DNA from: RPQJ01 sp963846315
Lineage (GTDB): Bacteria > Pseudomonadota > Gammaproteobacteria > Steroidobacterales > Steroidobacteraceae
Length of the DNA stretch: 64,000 bases
Direction: 5' to 3'
NCBI GenBank assembly: GCA_963846315.1
Contig: CAWJVM010000005.1
Coordinates: forward strand, 62,001-126,000
This document shows positions 1 to 9,087 of this stretch, one piece after another. Under the pieces are notes generated by a model that saw nothing but the letters and a program-made list of their open reading frames with translations, was not told where the DNA came from and searched no databases. Positions within the stretch are counted from its first letter, which is position 1. Every line of letters starts with the position of its first letter. The translations under genes and the position numbers were made by a program.

Positions 1-706
1 CCTTGCCCTCCGAGAGAATGAAACTCGCATCGGCGATCTGCGAGATTTCCCGCACGTCGTGGGTCACCACGATGCTGGTGATGCCGAGGGCGTCATTGAG
101 CGAGCGAATGAGCCGCAGCACGACACCCATCGAGATGGGATCGAGGCCGGCGAACGGCTCGTCGTAGATGAGGATGTCCGGGTCCATGACGATCGCACGG
201 GCGAGCGCGACACGTCGCCCCATGCCACCAGAAAGCTGCTGCGGATAAAGCGCGGCTGCCCCACGCAGGCCGACCGCGTGCAGCTTCGTCAGCACGATGG
301 TGCGGATCAGGCGCTCGGGCAGCCGGGTGTGCTCACGCAGGGGAAACGCGACGTTCTCGTAAACGTCCAGGTCGGTGAGCAACGCTCCGTTCTGGAACAG
401 CATGCCCATGCGCCGACGCAGCGCAAAGATCTGCTTGCGTTTCAGCCTGGCGAGATCCAGCCCGTCGACGACCACCTGGCCGCGGTCCGCGCACACCTGC
501 CCGGTGATGAGCTTCAACAGGGTGGTCTTGCCCGTGCCGCTCGGCCCCATGATGGCCGTCACGGCGCCGCGGCGGATCTCGATGTCGAGCCCACTGAACA
601 CGGTCTTGCCCGAGTCCACATCAAAATGGACGTCGCGCAGGACGGCAATCGACGGCGATTGGACCGCCGGAGCGGAGGCTGCGGCGGGTCCGGATGGGTT
701 ATTCAC
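1..706 (-). CDS. mlaF: Phospholipid-transport ABC ATPase MlaF (3' end outside window)
   Basis: Cytoplasmic ATPase of the Mla system, which moves phospholipids between the outer and inner membranes. The open frame runs leftward off the window edge, so the C-terminus is missing. Visible motifs: Walker A GPSGTGKTT at about residues 54-62, Q-loop FQNGALL, signature LSGGMGRRVALARA, Walker B ILIYDEPFAGLD and switch region VVTHDV. LSGGM in place of LSGGQ is typical of MlaF. The start taken is GTG at 706; the frame stays open upstream to another GTG at 793, and neither has a strong ribosome binding site. It is divergent from the suf operon. mlaE is expected just outside the window. Confidence 0.88.
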   Translation of the reverse strand, partial: MNNPSGPAAASAPAVQSPSIAVLRDVHFDVDSGKTVFSGLDIEIRRGAVTAIMGPSGTGKTTLLKLITGQVCADRGQVVVDGLDLARLKRKQIFALRRRMGMLFQNGALLTDLDVYENVAFPLREHTRLPERLIRTIVLTKLHAVGLRGAAALYPQQLSGGMGRRVALARAIVMDPDILIYDEPFAGLDPISMGVVLRLIRSLNDALGITSIVVTHDVREISQIADASFILSEGK

Positions 707-859
707 GAGTTCGTCGTTTGGTCGCTTAATGGCAACGGACCGCGCTGGCCCGCTCGAGTTCCCTGATCCCGAACCGACGTAGATCGTCGCCACGGCCCGC
801 GAGAACCTTGGATTCTAGCAGATCGGCAGGTTTTGCCCGTCCCCGGCAGCCGGCTGGGG

Positions 860-893
860 TTGGCGCGGGGGGCGTATAGGACTAAAATCGTCC
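860..893 (+). promoter_or_regulatory. suf promoter with overlapping IscR-type operator
   Basis: A sigma70-like promoter: TTGGCG at 860-865, a 17-bp spacer, and TAAAAT at 883-888. The -10 lies inside an imperfect inverted repeat at 879-893 (GGAC, 7-nt centre, GTCC). The core at 880-892, GACTAAAATCGTC, matches 12 of 13 positions of the E. coli type-1 IscR core GACTRWWWYAGTC as I remember it. The start codon of the Rrf2 regulator is only 18 nt downstream. The arrangement predicts repression of the operon by its own first product. The sites are seen in the sequence; their binding is inferred. Confidence 0.7.
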
Positions 894-910
894 CAATTGG
901 AAAACCCGCC

Positions 911-1390
911 ATGCTACGCATCAGCAAACTCACCGATTACGGCACGGTCGTGCTGGCCTGCCTCGCCACCGCCCCGGACCGTCGGCTCACCGCGACCGGG
1001 GTGGCCGAACGTACGCGGCTCGGCCTGCCTACGGTCAGCAAGCTCCTGAAGAGCTTTCACCGGGCAGGCTTGCTCACCTCGACGCGCGGTTCGCGCGGCG
1101 GCTACCAGCTCGCGCGTCCGGCGGCGGCGATCAGTGCCGCCGCAATCATCGATGCCATCGAAGGCCCGGTCGCGATCACCGAGTGCAGCGGCAACCACAG
1201 CGCCTGCGACCTCGAGCTGTCGTGCAGCACCGGTAACGCGTGGCAGCGCATCAACGGCGCCATTCGCCGGTCGCTCGACGACATCTCGCTCGCGCAATTG
1301 TCGGGACAGGAAGCCGTCGCCGTCTGGCGCCCCGCCCTGTCTGCCGCCGTCAGCACGCCTTTTACGCCGCGCGGACCCGGCAGGCTCTGA
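911..1390 (+). CDS. Rrf2-family Fe-S regulator of the suf operon
   Basis: A 159-residue IscR/SufR-like transcription factor expected to sense Fe-S cluster status and control the downstream suf genes. The N-terminal winged helix (residues 1-60) carries the Rrf2 hallmarks LTDYGTVVLA and GSRGGYQLARP. Three cysteines, C92, C99 and C105, sit where IscR uses C92, C98 and C104 to hold [2Fe-2S]. The first ATG after the operator was chosen because the longer frame would start upstream of the promoter. It lies 11 nt before sufB, and an IscR-type box overlaps its own -10, so it is probably autoregulated. The proline-rich last 20 residues look non-conserved. It belongs to the 'SUF system Fe-S assembly regulator' type known from xanthomonads. 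Confidence 0.88.
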   Translation: MLRISKLTDYGTVVLACLATAPDRRLTATGVAERTRLGLPTVSKLLKSFHRAGLLTSTRGSRGGYQLARPAAAISAAAIIDAIEGPVAITECSGNHSACDLELSCSTGNAWQRINGAIRRSLDDISLAQLSGQEAVAVWRPALSAAVSTPFTPRGPGRL

Positions 1391-1401
1391 GGAATTCACC
1401 G

Positions 1402-2850
<1,449 letters not shown>

Positions 2851-2875
2851 GCCGCACCGCAAGAGAACCACAGAC

Positions 2876-3631
2876 ATGCTCAGTATCCGCGACCTGCACG
2901 CACAGATCGGCGCCCGCAAGATCCTGAAGGGCGTCAACCTCGAGGTGAAGCCCGGCGAAGTGCACGCCATCATGGGACCGAACGGCTCGGGCAAAAGCAC
3001 GCTCGCGAGCGTGCTGGCGGGCCGCGCGGGCTATGACGTCACGAAAGGCAGCGTCCAGTACCTGGGCGAGGACTTGCTGGCGCTCGAGCCCGAGGTGCGG
3101 GCGCGTCTCGGCGTGTTCCTGGCTTTTCAGTACCCGGTCGAAATTCCCGGCGTCAACAACGCCTATCTGCTGAAGGCGGCGCTCAACGCGGTGCGCAAGC
3201 AGCGTGGCCTGCCGGACCTCGACGCGTTCGAGTTCCTGGTCCTGATCAAGGACAAGATGAAGTTGATGCAGATGGACGAGAGCTTCTTGAGCCGCGGCGT
3301 CAACGAAGGTTTCTCGGGCGGCGAAAAGAAGCGCAACGAGATCCTGCAAATGGCGGTGCTCGAGCCGAGGCTCGCACTGCTCGACGAAACGGACTCGGGG
3401 CTCGACATCGACGCCCTGCGCGTCGTTGCGACCGGCGTCAACAGCCTGCGTTCGGCCGAACGCGCGATCGTCATGGTCACGCATTACCAGCGCCTGCTCG
3501 ACTACATCGAACCCGACTTCGTGCACGTGCTTTCGGACGGCCGCATCCTGCGCACGGGCGACAAGTCGCTCGCGCTGGAACTGGAAAAGCGCGGTTACGA
3601 CTGGGTCAAGCAGGAGGCGAGCGCCGCATGA
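2876..3631 (+). CDS. sufC: Fe-S assembly ATPase SufC
   Basis: ABC-type ATPase that drives conformational change in SufB-SufD; soluble, not a transporter. 251 residues. Walker A GPNGSGKST at 34-42, the SufC-specific signature FSGGEKKRNEILQM, Walker B LALLDETDSGLD and the H-loop VMVTHYQRLLDYI are all intact. It overlaps sufD by 4 nt (ATGA), which implies translational coupling. Confidence 0.97.
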   Translation: MLSIRDLHAQIGARKILKGVNLEVKPGEVHAIMGPNGSGKSTLASVLAGRAGYDVTKGSVQYLGEDLLALEPEVRARLGVFLAFQYPVEIPGVNNAYLLKAALNAVRKQRGLPDLDAFEFLVLIKDKMKLMQMDESFLSRGVNEGFSGGEKKRNEILQMAVLEPRLALLDETDSGLDIDALRVVATGVNSLRSAERAIVMVTHYQRLLDYIEPDFVHVLSDGRILRTGDKSLALELEKRGYDWVKQEASAA

Positions 3632-4905
3632 GCGCCATTGCTCCCTCCCCGGCCACCGCACACTACCGCGAGGCGTTCGAGCGGCTGCAGCCCATCCTCG
3701 GCGGCGCAGTTGCACGACGCGCGGCGGCAATGGAGCGCTTCGTTGAACTCGGCTTCCCGGCCGCGCGGGAGGAAGCCTGGAAGTACACGAGCCTCCGCCG
3801 CCTCGAATCGCGACGCTTCGTGCCAGCCGCTTTGGCGACGATACCGGTCAATGTGCCGGCGGCGTTCGTCGCGCAGCGACTCGTGCTTGCCAACGGTTCG
3901 CCCGTGGGCAGCGTCCCGGCGTCGCTCGGCGGCTTCACGCTCAGCACGCTGACGGCGGCATCCGAAGCGCAACTGTTGCGGCCCCTTCCCGGCGGCGGCA
4001 CGGAACGCTTCGCAGCGCTCAACGCGGCGCTGAGCACCGGCCCGCTGCTGCTGTTTACGACGGCAGGACAACAGAGCGCCGACGTCTCGCAACTCACGCT
4101 GATCACCACGGGCATATGCCCGACGCTGGCGAGTCCCCGCATTGCCGTGCGCATGGCCGCTGGCAGCCGGGCGCGCCTGCTGATCGACCACGTCGACGAT
4201 GACGCACACGAACATTTCACCAATGCCGTACTCGACATCGAACTCGGCGCCGGCGCGCACCTCACGCTATACCGGCTGCAGCGCCAGGGCGAGCGTGCTT
4301 TTCACATCGAACGGATCGAAGCCCGCGTCGATGCCGGCGCCACGTTCGTGATGCGCGACTCGCAGCTCGGCGCCAGCCTGGCCCGCCTCGACACCAACGT
4401 CAGCCTGGACGGGCGCGCAGCGGCCACCGAGATCACGGGCGTGTTCCTGGCGGACGGTTCGCGTCACCTCGATTCCCACATTCACGTCGGCCATCGCGCG
4501 ATCGAAACCACGAGCCTGCAGGATTACCGCGGCATCGCCGCCAACAAGGGCCGCGGCGTGTTCAACGGCAAGGCGATCGTGCACGAGGGCGCGCAGAAGT
4601 CGAATGCGCGCCAGGTCAATCGCAACCTGCTGTTGACTCCCGGCGCCGAGATCGACACCAAGCCCGACCTCGAGATCTACGCCGACGACGTGCAGTGCGG
4701 ACACGGCACGACCACTGGCCAGCTCGATCCGAATGCGCTTTTCTACCTGCGCTCGCGCGGACTCAGCGAACCCGAAGCGCGCAGCGCGCTCACGCGTGCG
4801 TTTGCTGGTGCCGTGTTGGCGCGTGTCGATGAACCCGCCCTGGCCAGGTACGTGCACGATGAACTGGATCGGCGACTCGTGCGCCTGCTGGAGGTCGCTG
4901 CATGA
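3628..4905 (+). CDS. sufD: Fe-S assembly protein SufD
   Basis: Partner of SufB in the SufBCD scaffold, with roles in iron acquisition and cluster formation. 425 residues, normal length. The N-terminal helical part includes GFPAAREEAWKYTSLRRLES. The beta-helix core ends in the conserved KPDLEIYADDVQCGHGTTTG followed by FYLRSRGLSEPEARSALT, which marks the family. It overlaps both neighbours by 4 nt, so sufC, sufD and sufS look translationally coupled. Confidence 0.97.
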   Translation: MSAIAPSPATAHYREAFERLQPILGGAVARRAAAMERFVELGFPAAREEAWKYTSLRRLESRRFVPAALATIPVNVPAAFVAQRLVLANGSPVGSVPASLGGFTLSTLTAASEAQLLRPLPGGGTERFAALNAALSTGPLLLFTTAGQQSADVSQLTLITTGICPTLASPRIAVRMAAGSRARLLIDHVDDDAHEHFTNAVLDIELGAGAHLTLYRLQRQGERAFHIERIEARVDAGATFVMRDSQLGASLARLDTNVSLDGRAAATEITGVFLADGSRHLDSHIHVGHRAIETTSLQDYRGIAANKGRGVFNGKAIVHEGAQKSNARQVNRNLLLTPGAEIDTKPDLEIYADDVQCGHGTTTGQLDPNALFYLRSRGLSEPEARSALTRAFAGAVLARVDEPALARYVHDELDRRLVRLLEVAA

Positions 4906-6155
4906 ACGCCGTTCACGCTGTCGCCAGCGCCACGGGCGCACTCGACGTCACTGCCATCCGCCGTGATTTTCCGGTACTGGAGCGCAAGGTCCGCGGCCTG
5001 CCGCTTTCCTACCTCGACAACGCGGCCTCGAGCCAGCGCCCTCGTGCCGTCATCGACGCCATGTCGCGGTACTACGAGACGTCCCATGCCAACGTGCACC
5101 GTGGCGTGCACACGCTGAGCCAGGAGGCGACCGACCTCTTCGAAGGCGCGCGCGAAAAGGTGCGTCGTTTCATCAACGCGAAGTCGACCAGGGAAGTCAT
5201 CTTCGTCCGCGGCACGACCGAGGCCATCAACCTCGTGGCGCAGTCGTATGGCCGGCCGATCTTCGGCCCGGGCGACGAGATCCTGATCTCGTGGCTCGAG
5301 CACCACGCGAACATCGTGCCGTGGCAGATGCTGTGCCAGCAGACGGGCGCCACGCTGAAAGTCGCGCCGATCACCGAGTCCGGCGAAGTGGATTTCGACG
5401 CGTTCGCTGCCCTGCTCTCGTCGCGCACGAAACTCGTGGCACTGGCGCATGTGTCGAACGCGCTCGGCACGGTCATTCCGGTGCACCGTTTCATCGCGGC
5501 GGCCAGGGCGCGTGGCGTGCCGGTCCTGCTCGACGGCGCGCAGGCCGTGCCGCACATGAAGGTGGACATGCAGGCGCTCGATTGCGATTTCTATGCCTTC
5601 TCGGGCCACAAGATGTGCGGTCCGACCGGCATCGGTGTGCTCTACGGCCGCGAGTCGCTGCTGTCCCAGATGCCGCCCTGGCAGGGTGGCGGCGACATGA
5701 TCCTCGCCGTCTCGTTCGAAAAGACCGTTTACAACGGCCTGCCCTACAAGTTCGAGGCCGGTACCCCGGATATCGCGGGCGCGATCGGGCTGGGCGCGGC
5801 GATCGATTACCTCGAAGCGCTCGGCATGGAGCGCGTTGCGGCCGCCGAACACGCCCTGCTCGAATACGCCAACACCCAACTCGCGACCGTGCCCGGCCTG
5901 CGATTCGTAGGCACGGCACCGGAAAAAGCTGCCGTCGTGTCGTTTACGATCGACAAGGTGCATCCGCACGACCTGGGCACGATCCTCGACCACGAGGGTG
6001 TCGCGATCCGCACCGGCCACCATTGCGCGATGCCGGTCATGGAGTTCTACGGGCTGCCTGCGACGGCGCGTGCGTCGTTCGCCTTCTACAACACACGTGC
6101 CGAGATCGACCGGCTGGTCGAGGCCCTGCACACGGCGCGGGAGATGCTCGGCTGA
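4902..6155 (+). CDS. sufS: Cysteine desulfurase SufS
   Basis: PLP enzyme that converts L-cysteine to alanine plus an enzyme persulfide, the sulfur source for the scaffold. 417 residues. The Schiff-base lysine is in SGHKMCGPTG (K237). The persulfide cysteine is in RTGHHCAMP (C375), the short-loop arrangement of group II desulfurases. The N-terminal IRRDFPVLERKV and SYLDNAASSQRP are typical. It overlaps sufD by 4 nt and sufU by 1 nt. Like other group II enzymes it should need an activator, and SufU next door supplies that role. Confidence 0.97.
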   Translation: MNAVHAVASATGALDVTAIRRDFPVLERKVRGLPLSYLDNAASSQRPRAVIDAMSRYYETSHANVHRGVHTLSQEATDLFEGAREKVRRFINAKSTREVIFVRGTTEAINLVAQSYGRPIFGPGDEILISWLEHHANIVPWQMLCQQTGATLKVAPITESGEVDFDAFAALLSSRTKLVALAHVSNALGTVIPVHRFIAAARARGVPVLLDGAQAVPHMKVDMQALDCDFYAFSGHKMCGPTGIGVLYGRESLLSQMPPWQGGGDMILAVSFEKTVYNGLPYKFEAGTPDIAGAIGLGAAIDYLEALGMERVAAAEHALLEYANTQLATVPGLRFVGTAPEKAAVVSFTIDKVHPHDLGTILDHEGVAIRTGHHCAMPVMEFYGLPATARASFAFYNTRAEIDRLVEALHTAREMLG

Positions 6156-6598
6156 TGGATCTCAAGGACCTGTACCGCGACATCATCGTCGACCATAACC
6201 GGCATCCACGGAATTTCCGCGAGATCCCGGACGCGGATCGCCGCGCCGACGGCTTCAACCCGCTGTGTGGCGACAAGCTGACCGTGTACGTCAAGCTCGA
6301 CGGCGACCGCATCGCCGACGTCTCGTTCAACGGCAGCGGCTGCGCCATCTCGGTCGCATCTGCTTCCCTGCTGACCGAGAGCGTCAAGGGCAAGACGGTC
6401 CCCGAGGCCGAAGGGCTGTTCTCGCAGATGCACCGGCTGCTGACGCGCGATGACGTCGACATCGACGTGACCAGCCTCGGCAAACTGGGCGCGCTGTCCG
6501 GCGTCCGTGAATTCCCGGCCCGCGTGAAATGCGCGAGCCTCTGCTGGCACACGCTCGACGCGGCGTTGCACCAGCAGCAACAGGTTTCGACCGAATAA
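6155..6598 (+). CDS. sufU: Sulfur-transfer protein SufU
   Basis: A 147-residue IscU-fold protein that accepts sulfur from SufS, with zinc-bound cysteines, and passes it to SufB. Conserved elements: NPLCGD (C38), GSGCAISVASASLL and the C-terminal KCASLCW. The insertion between the second and third Cys that separates SufU from IscU is present (residues about 85-115). The start ATG shares its A with the sufS stop (TGATG). A SufU rather than SufE partner for SufS is characteristic of Gram-positives and a subset of proteobacteria, including xanthomonad-like suf operons. Confidence 0.93.
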   Translation: MDLKDLYRDIIVDHNRHPRNFREIPDADRRADGFNPLCGDKLTVYVKLDGDRIADVSFNGSGCAISVASASLLTESVKGKTVPEAEGLFSQMHRLLTRDDVDIDVTSLGKLGALSGVREFPARVKCASLCWHTLDAALHQQQQVSTE

Positions 6599-6618
6599 TC
6601 GATCGACAGGAGCCCGCC

Positions 6619-7167
6619 TTGTACCGAGCCGACAACGAGCCTGTGAACTTCACCCGCGACGTGGACGCGGTGATCGTTCCCGCGGGCGTCAACGTGAAAC
6701 TGCGCCAGGGCCAGCAGGGCTACATCACGCAGGCCCTGGGTGGCAGCTTCACCGTGTACGTCGAGGGAAACCTCTTCCGCATCGCGGGCAAGGACGCGGA
6801 CGCGCTCGGCAAGGAGGCGGCGGAAACGCCCGAACTTCCGCCGAACGCGAGCGACGAAGACGTGAAGCAGGTTGCCTGGCAGCAGATGCGGGGCTGCTAC
6901 GACCCGGAGATCCCGATCAACATCGTGGACCTCGGCCTGGTCTACGAATGCGAGGTCCTCCCCGACGGCGATGGCCGCGTGCTGTCGATCAAGATGACGC
7001 TGACCGCGCCCGGCTGCGGCATGGGCGACGTGCTCGTCGCCGACGTGAAGGAGAAAGTCGAGGTCATCCCTACGGTAAAGCACGTGGACGTCGAGCTGGT
7101 GTTCGATCCGCCGTGGGACCAGTCGATGATGTCCGAGGCGGCGCGGCTGCAGACGGGGATGATGTGA
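6619..7167 (+). CDS. sufT: Fe-S assembly/carrier protein SufT (DUF59), TTG start
   Basis: MIP18/DUF59-family protein involved in Fe-S maturation, usually the last gene of suf operons. 182 residues. An N-terminal region of about 75 residues (NFTRDVDAVIVPAGVNVKL) is followed by the DUF59 domain, with MRGCYDPEIPINIVDLGLVY, the conserved LTAPGCGMGD and a C-terminal PPWDQSMMSEAAR. No ATG lies near the conserved N-terminus. A TTG at 6619 has CAGGAG about 8 nt upstream, whereas the only in-frame upstream ATG (6529) is buried in sufU. The gap to sufU is 20 nt. Confidence 0.92.
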   Translation: MYRADNEPVNFTRDVDAVIVPAGVNVKLRQGQQGYITQALGGSFTVYVEGNLFRIAGKDADALGKEAAETPELPPNASDEDVKQVAWQQMRGCYDPEIPINIVDLGLVYECEVLPDGDGRVLSIKMTLTAPGCGMGDVLVADVKEKVEVIPTVKHVDVELVFDPPWDQSMMSEAARLQTGMM

Positions 7168-7192
7168 ACGTCGTTACGAGGGTATTGCGCAC

Positions 7193-7321
7193 TGGCGCCT
7201 GGTCACCCAGCCGGGAACCGATCCGCCGGGACGCCGTAAACCCATCCTTGGGGGCTCTGGGCTCGGCGTCCATGCCTCGCACAGCCCGGCGAATCGGTTC
7301 CCGGCCGGATGCCCGGCGCCA
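7193..7321. repeat. 129-bp near-palindrome after the suf genes
   Basis: The two ends are inverted copies. The left arm 7211-7230 (ccgggaaccgatccgccggg) pairs with 7285-7304 with one mismatch. The pairing continues outward to TGGCGCC/GGCGCCA at the tips with one indel, and inward through GGACGCCG/CGGCGTCC. The centre holds CATCCTTGGGGG. No ORF fits and no clear target-site duplication is seen. It resembles the interspersed palindromic elements common between genes of GC-rich gammaproteobacteria, and may also act as a processing or termination structure between sufT and the Rieske gene. Confidence 0.7.
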
Positions 7322-7325
7322 GATC

Positions 7326-7343
7326 AGTGCCGCGCGCGGCACT
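7326..7343. repeat. Perfect 18-bp palindrome
   Basis: agtgccgcgcgcggcact is a perfect inverted repeat with no loop, four bases past the 129-bp palindromic element and 73 nt before the Rieske gene. It could be a dimeric protein site, a hairpin, or the remnant end of the adjacent element. Nothing in the sequence decides between these. Confidence 0.5.
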
Positions 7344-7416
7344 CCGATTCATTCCGTTGTCTTACTGCACGCTCACCTCGTCATTGGGTTCGTGCCGGAC
7401 CCAGCTTCGCGCCGCA

Positions 7417-7728
7417 ATGCCTAACTGGATCCGCGTCGCGCCCGCCACGGACATCAAGCCGGGTGACTACGCCTCGGCCGAAGTCGACGGCGCGTTTGTC
7501 GCCGTCTACAACATCGACGGTGAATTCCTGGCGATCGAGGACGTCTGCACGCACGACGGCGGCGGCCTGGCGGGTGGCGTGGTCGAGGATCACCAGGTCA
7601 TCTGCCCGCGCCACGGCGCGCGCTTCTGCCTGCGCACCGGCAAGGCGCTGACCCCACCGGCGTACGAGCCGGTGAAGTGTCACGCAACACGCGTGGTGGA
7701 CGGTTACGTCGAGGTGGCCAGCGAATGA
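7417..7728 (+). CDS. Rieske [2Fe-2S] ferredoxin
   Basis: A 103-residue soluble Rieske protein, commonly labelled 'non-heme iron oxygenase ferredoxin subunit'. Ligands are C44 and H46 (EDVCTHDGG) and C63 and H66 (VICPRHGARF). It has no signal peptide, so it is cytoplasmic. It follows the suf operon by 249 nt with a palindrome between, and overlaps sixA by 4 nt. No oxygenase gene is nearby, so its role as an electron carrier or Fe-S delivery partner is inferred from position only. Confidence 0.88.
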   Translation: MPNWIRVAPATDIKPGDYASAEVDGAFVAVYNIDGEFLAIEDVCTHDGGGLAGGVVEDHQVICPRHGARFCLRTGKALTPPAYEPVKCHATRVVDGYVEVASE

Positions 7729-8291
7729 GTCTCGGCAAGCTGAGCAAGAGCAACAAGCAGCGCCTCGAGGCCGAACAGGTGGACACCGCGTCCATGCGCC
7801 GGCTGACACTGGTCCGGCACGCGAAGGCGGACACGTCACTGCCGGGACAACAGGACTGGGATCGTGTCCTCGACCGTCGCGGTCAGCAGGATGCCCCGGA
7901 AATGGCGCGACGGCTGCGCTCGCGCAAGCTCAAGCCGGACCTGATCCTGTCGAGCCCGGCGGTGCGCGCACTTTCGACCGCCAGCGTGATGGCCCGCGAA
8001 TTGAAGGTGCCCGCCGAGCGAATCGCGCAGGACGAACGACTGTACCTCGCCGACCCGAAGCGGATCCTCGAGGTCGTCCATGAACTGGGCGGCGATGCGC
8101 GACACGTGATGGTGTTCGCGCACAACCCAGGCGTCACGGACTGCGCCAACAAGCTCTCCGCCGGCGAACACATCGACACGATGCCAACGTGCGCGGTCTT
8201 TACCGCCTGCTTTGCGATCGAGGACTGGTCGCAACTCGACTGGGAAAGCGGCGTCCAAGCCGAATTCGACTACCCGCGCAACCTCGCGTAG
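7725..8291 (+). CDS. sixA: Histidine phosphatase SixA-like
   Basis: Histidine-phosphatase (phosphoglycerate-mutase fold) protein that removes phosphate from phosphohistidine, in E. coli on ArcB and the nitrogen PTS. 189 residues from the ATGA overlap with the Rieske gene. The catalytic motif is LVRHAKAD, followed by LILSSPAVRALSTA and FAHNPGVTDCANKL. SixA proteins usually start at the equivalent of residue 24 (MRRLTLVRH, ATG at 7794), so the first 23 residues may be an extension or a wrong start. The gene converges on the SDR gene with a 12-nt gap. Confidence 0.85.
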   Translation: MSLGKLSKSNKQRLEAEQVDTASMRRLTLVRHAKADTSLPGQQDWDRVLDRRGQQDAPEMARRLRSRKLKPDLILSSPAVRALSTASVMARELKVPAERIAQDERLYLADPKRILEVVHELGGDARHVMVFAHNPGVTDCANKLSAGEHIDTMPTCAVFTACFAIEDWSQLDWESGVQAEFDYPRNLA

Positions 8292-8303
8292 CGAGCCGCC
8301 GCG

Positions 8304-9008
8304 TCAGCCGCGCCCGAATACGGGAATCGCGGCCCCGGTCACCGCGGCTGCCTCGGCAGAGGCCAGAAACAGGATCACCCTGGCGATGGCCTCGGGACTC
8401 ACCCAGCGCGTGAAGTCCGCATTCGGCATGTCGAGCCGGTTGCGCGGGGTATCGATGATGCCGGGCAGGATCGCATTCACCGTAATGTGGCGGTCCTTCA
8501 GCTCCTCGGCCAGCGCCTCGGTGAAACGCTGCACGCCGGCCTTGGACGCCGCATAGGCGCCCATGCCCAGACCCGCCTTGCCCGCCGCACCTGCCCCGAT
8601 GTTGATGATGCGACCACCGCCACGTTCCAGCATGGCCGGCAAGGCTGACTTCGACGCCACGACGGCGGAACGCAGGTTCATCGTGTAGAGCAAATCCCAG
8701 GTCGCGATGTCGCCGTCCTCGATCTTTTCCCAGCGGAAGCCGCCGGCCACGTTGACCAGTACGTCGATGCCGTCAAAACGCATGGCGATCGCTGCCATGG
8801 CCTTGCGCGTCGCGTCGACGTCGGCAAGATCCGCACCACCGAGCAGCATGTGCCCTGCCCCGCCGAAGTCCTGCTGCAGCTCAGCGGAAGGCTGTGATAC
8901 GTCGATCAATGCGAGCTTGGCGCCGGCCTGGCCAAAGACGCGCGCGACCGCCGAGCCCAAGGCGCCGAATGCGCCCGTGATCACGACAACATTTCCCGCC
9001 GTGGACAT
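8304..9008 (-). CDS. SDR-family NAD(P)-dependent oxidoreductase
   Basis: A 234-residue classical short-chain dehydrogenase/reductase; substrate unknown. The nucleotide-binding motif TGAFGALG is at 11-18, NVAGG lies near residue 85, and the catalytic YAASK is present. The residue 13 before the Tyr, normally the catalytic Ser, is Ala (INIGAGAAGK), so catalysis may be altered. The start MSTAG is preceded by AGGAGG; the longer frame would begin inside a repeat. It is last in a minus-strand series after putA and sdaA, separated from sdaA by a heptamer-repeat hairpin. Confidence 0.88.
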   Translation of the reverse strand: MSTAGNVVVITGAFGALGSAVARVFGQAGAKLALIDVSQPSAELQQDFGGAGHMLLGGADLADVDATRKAMAAIAMRFDGIDVLVNVAGGFRWEKIEDGDIATWDLLYTMNLRSAVVASKSALPAMLERGGGRIINIGAGAAGKAGLGMGAYAASKAGVQRFTEALAEELKDRHITVNAILPGIIDTPRNRLDMPNADFTRWVSPEAIARVILFLASAEAAAVTGAAIPVFGRG

Positions 9009-9024
9009 CGGCAGCCTCCTACAG

Positions 9025-9085
9025 AAGTGATTAGTGATTAGTGAATAGTGATCGCCAGTCACTAATCACTAATCACTAGTCACTT
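9025..9085. repeat. GTGATTA heptamer inverted repeat (copy 1)
   Basis: The left arm contains three GTGATTA-type units and the right arm their reverse complement (CACTAAT units). Together they form a stem of about 27 bp with a few mismatches and a tiny loop. It starts two bases past the sdaA stop, between sdaA and the SDR gene. The same unit recurs at 25781-25869. Confidence 0.85.
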
Positions 9086-9087
9086 CC

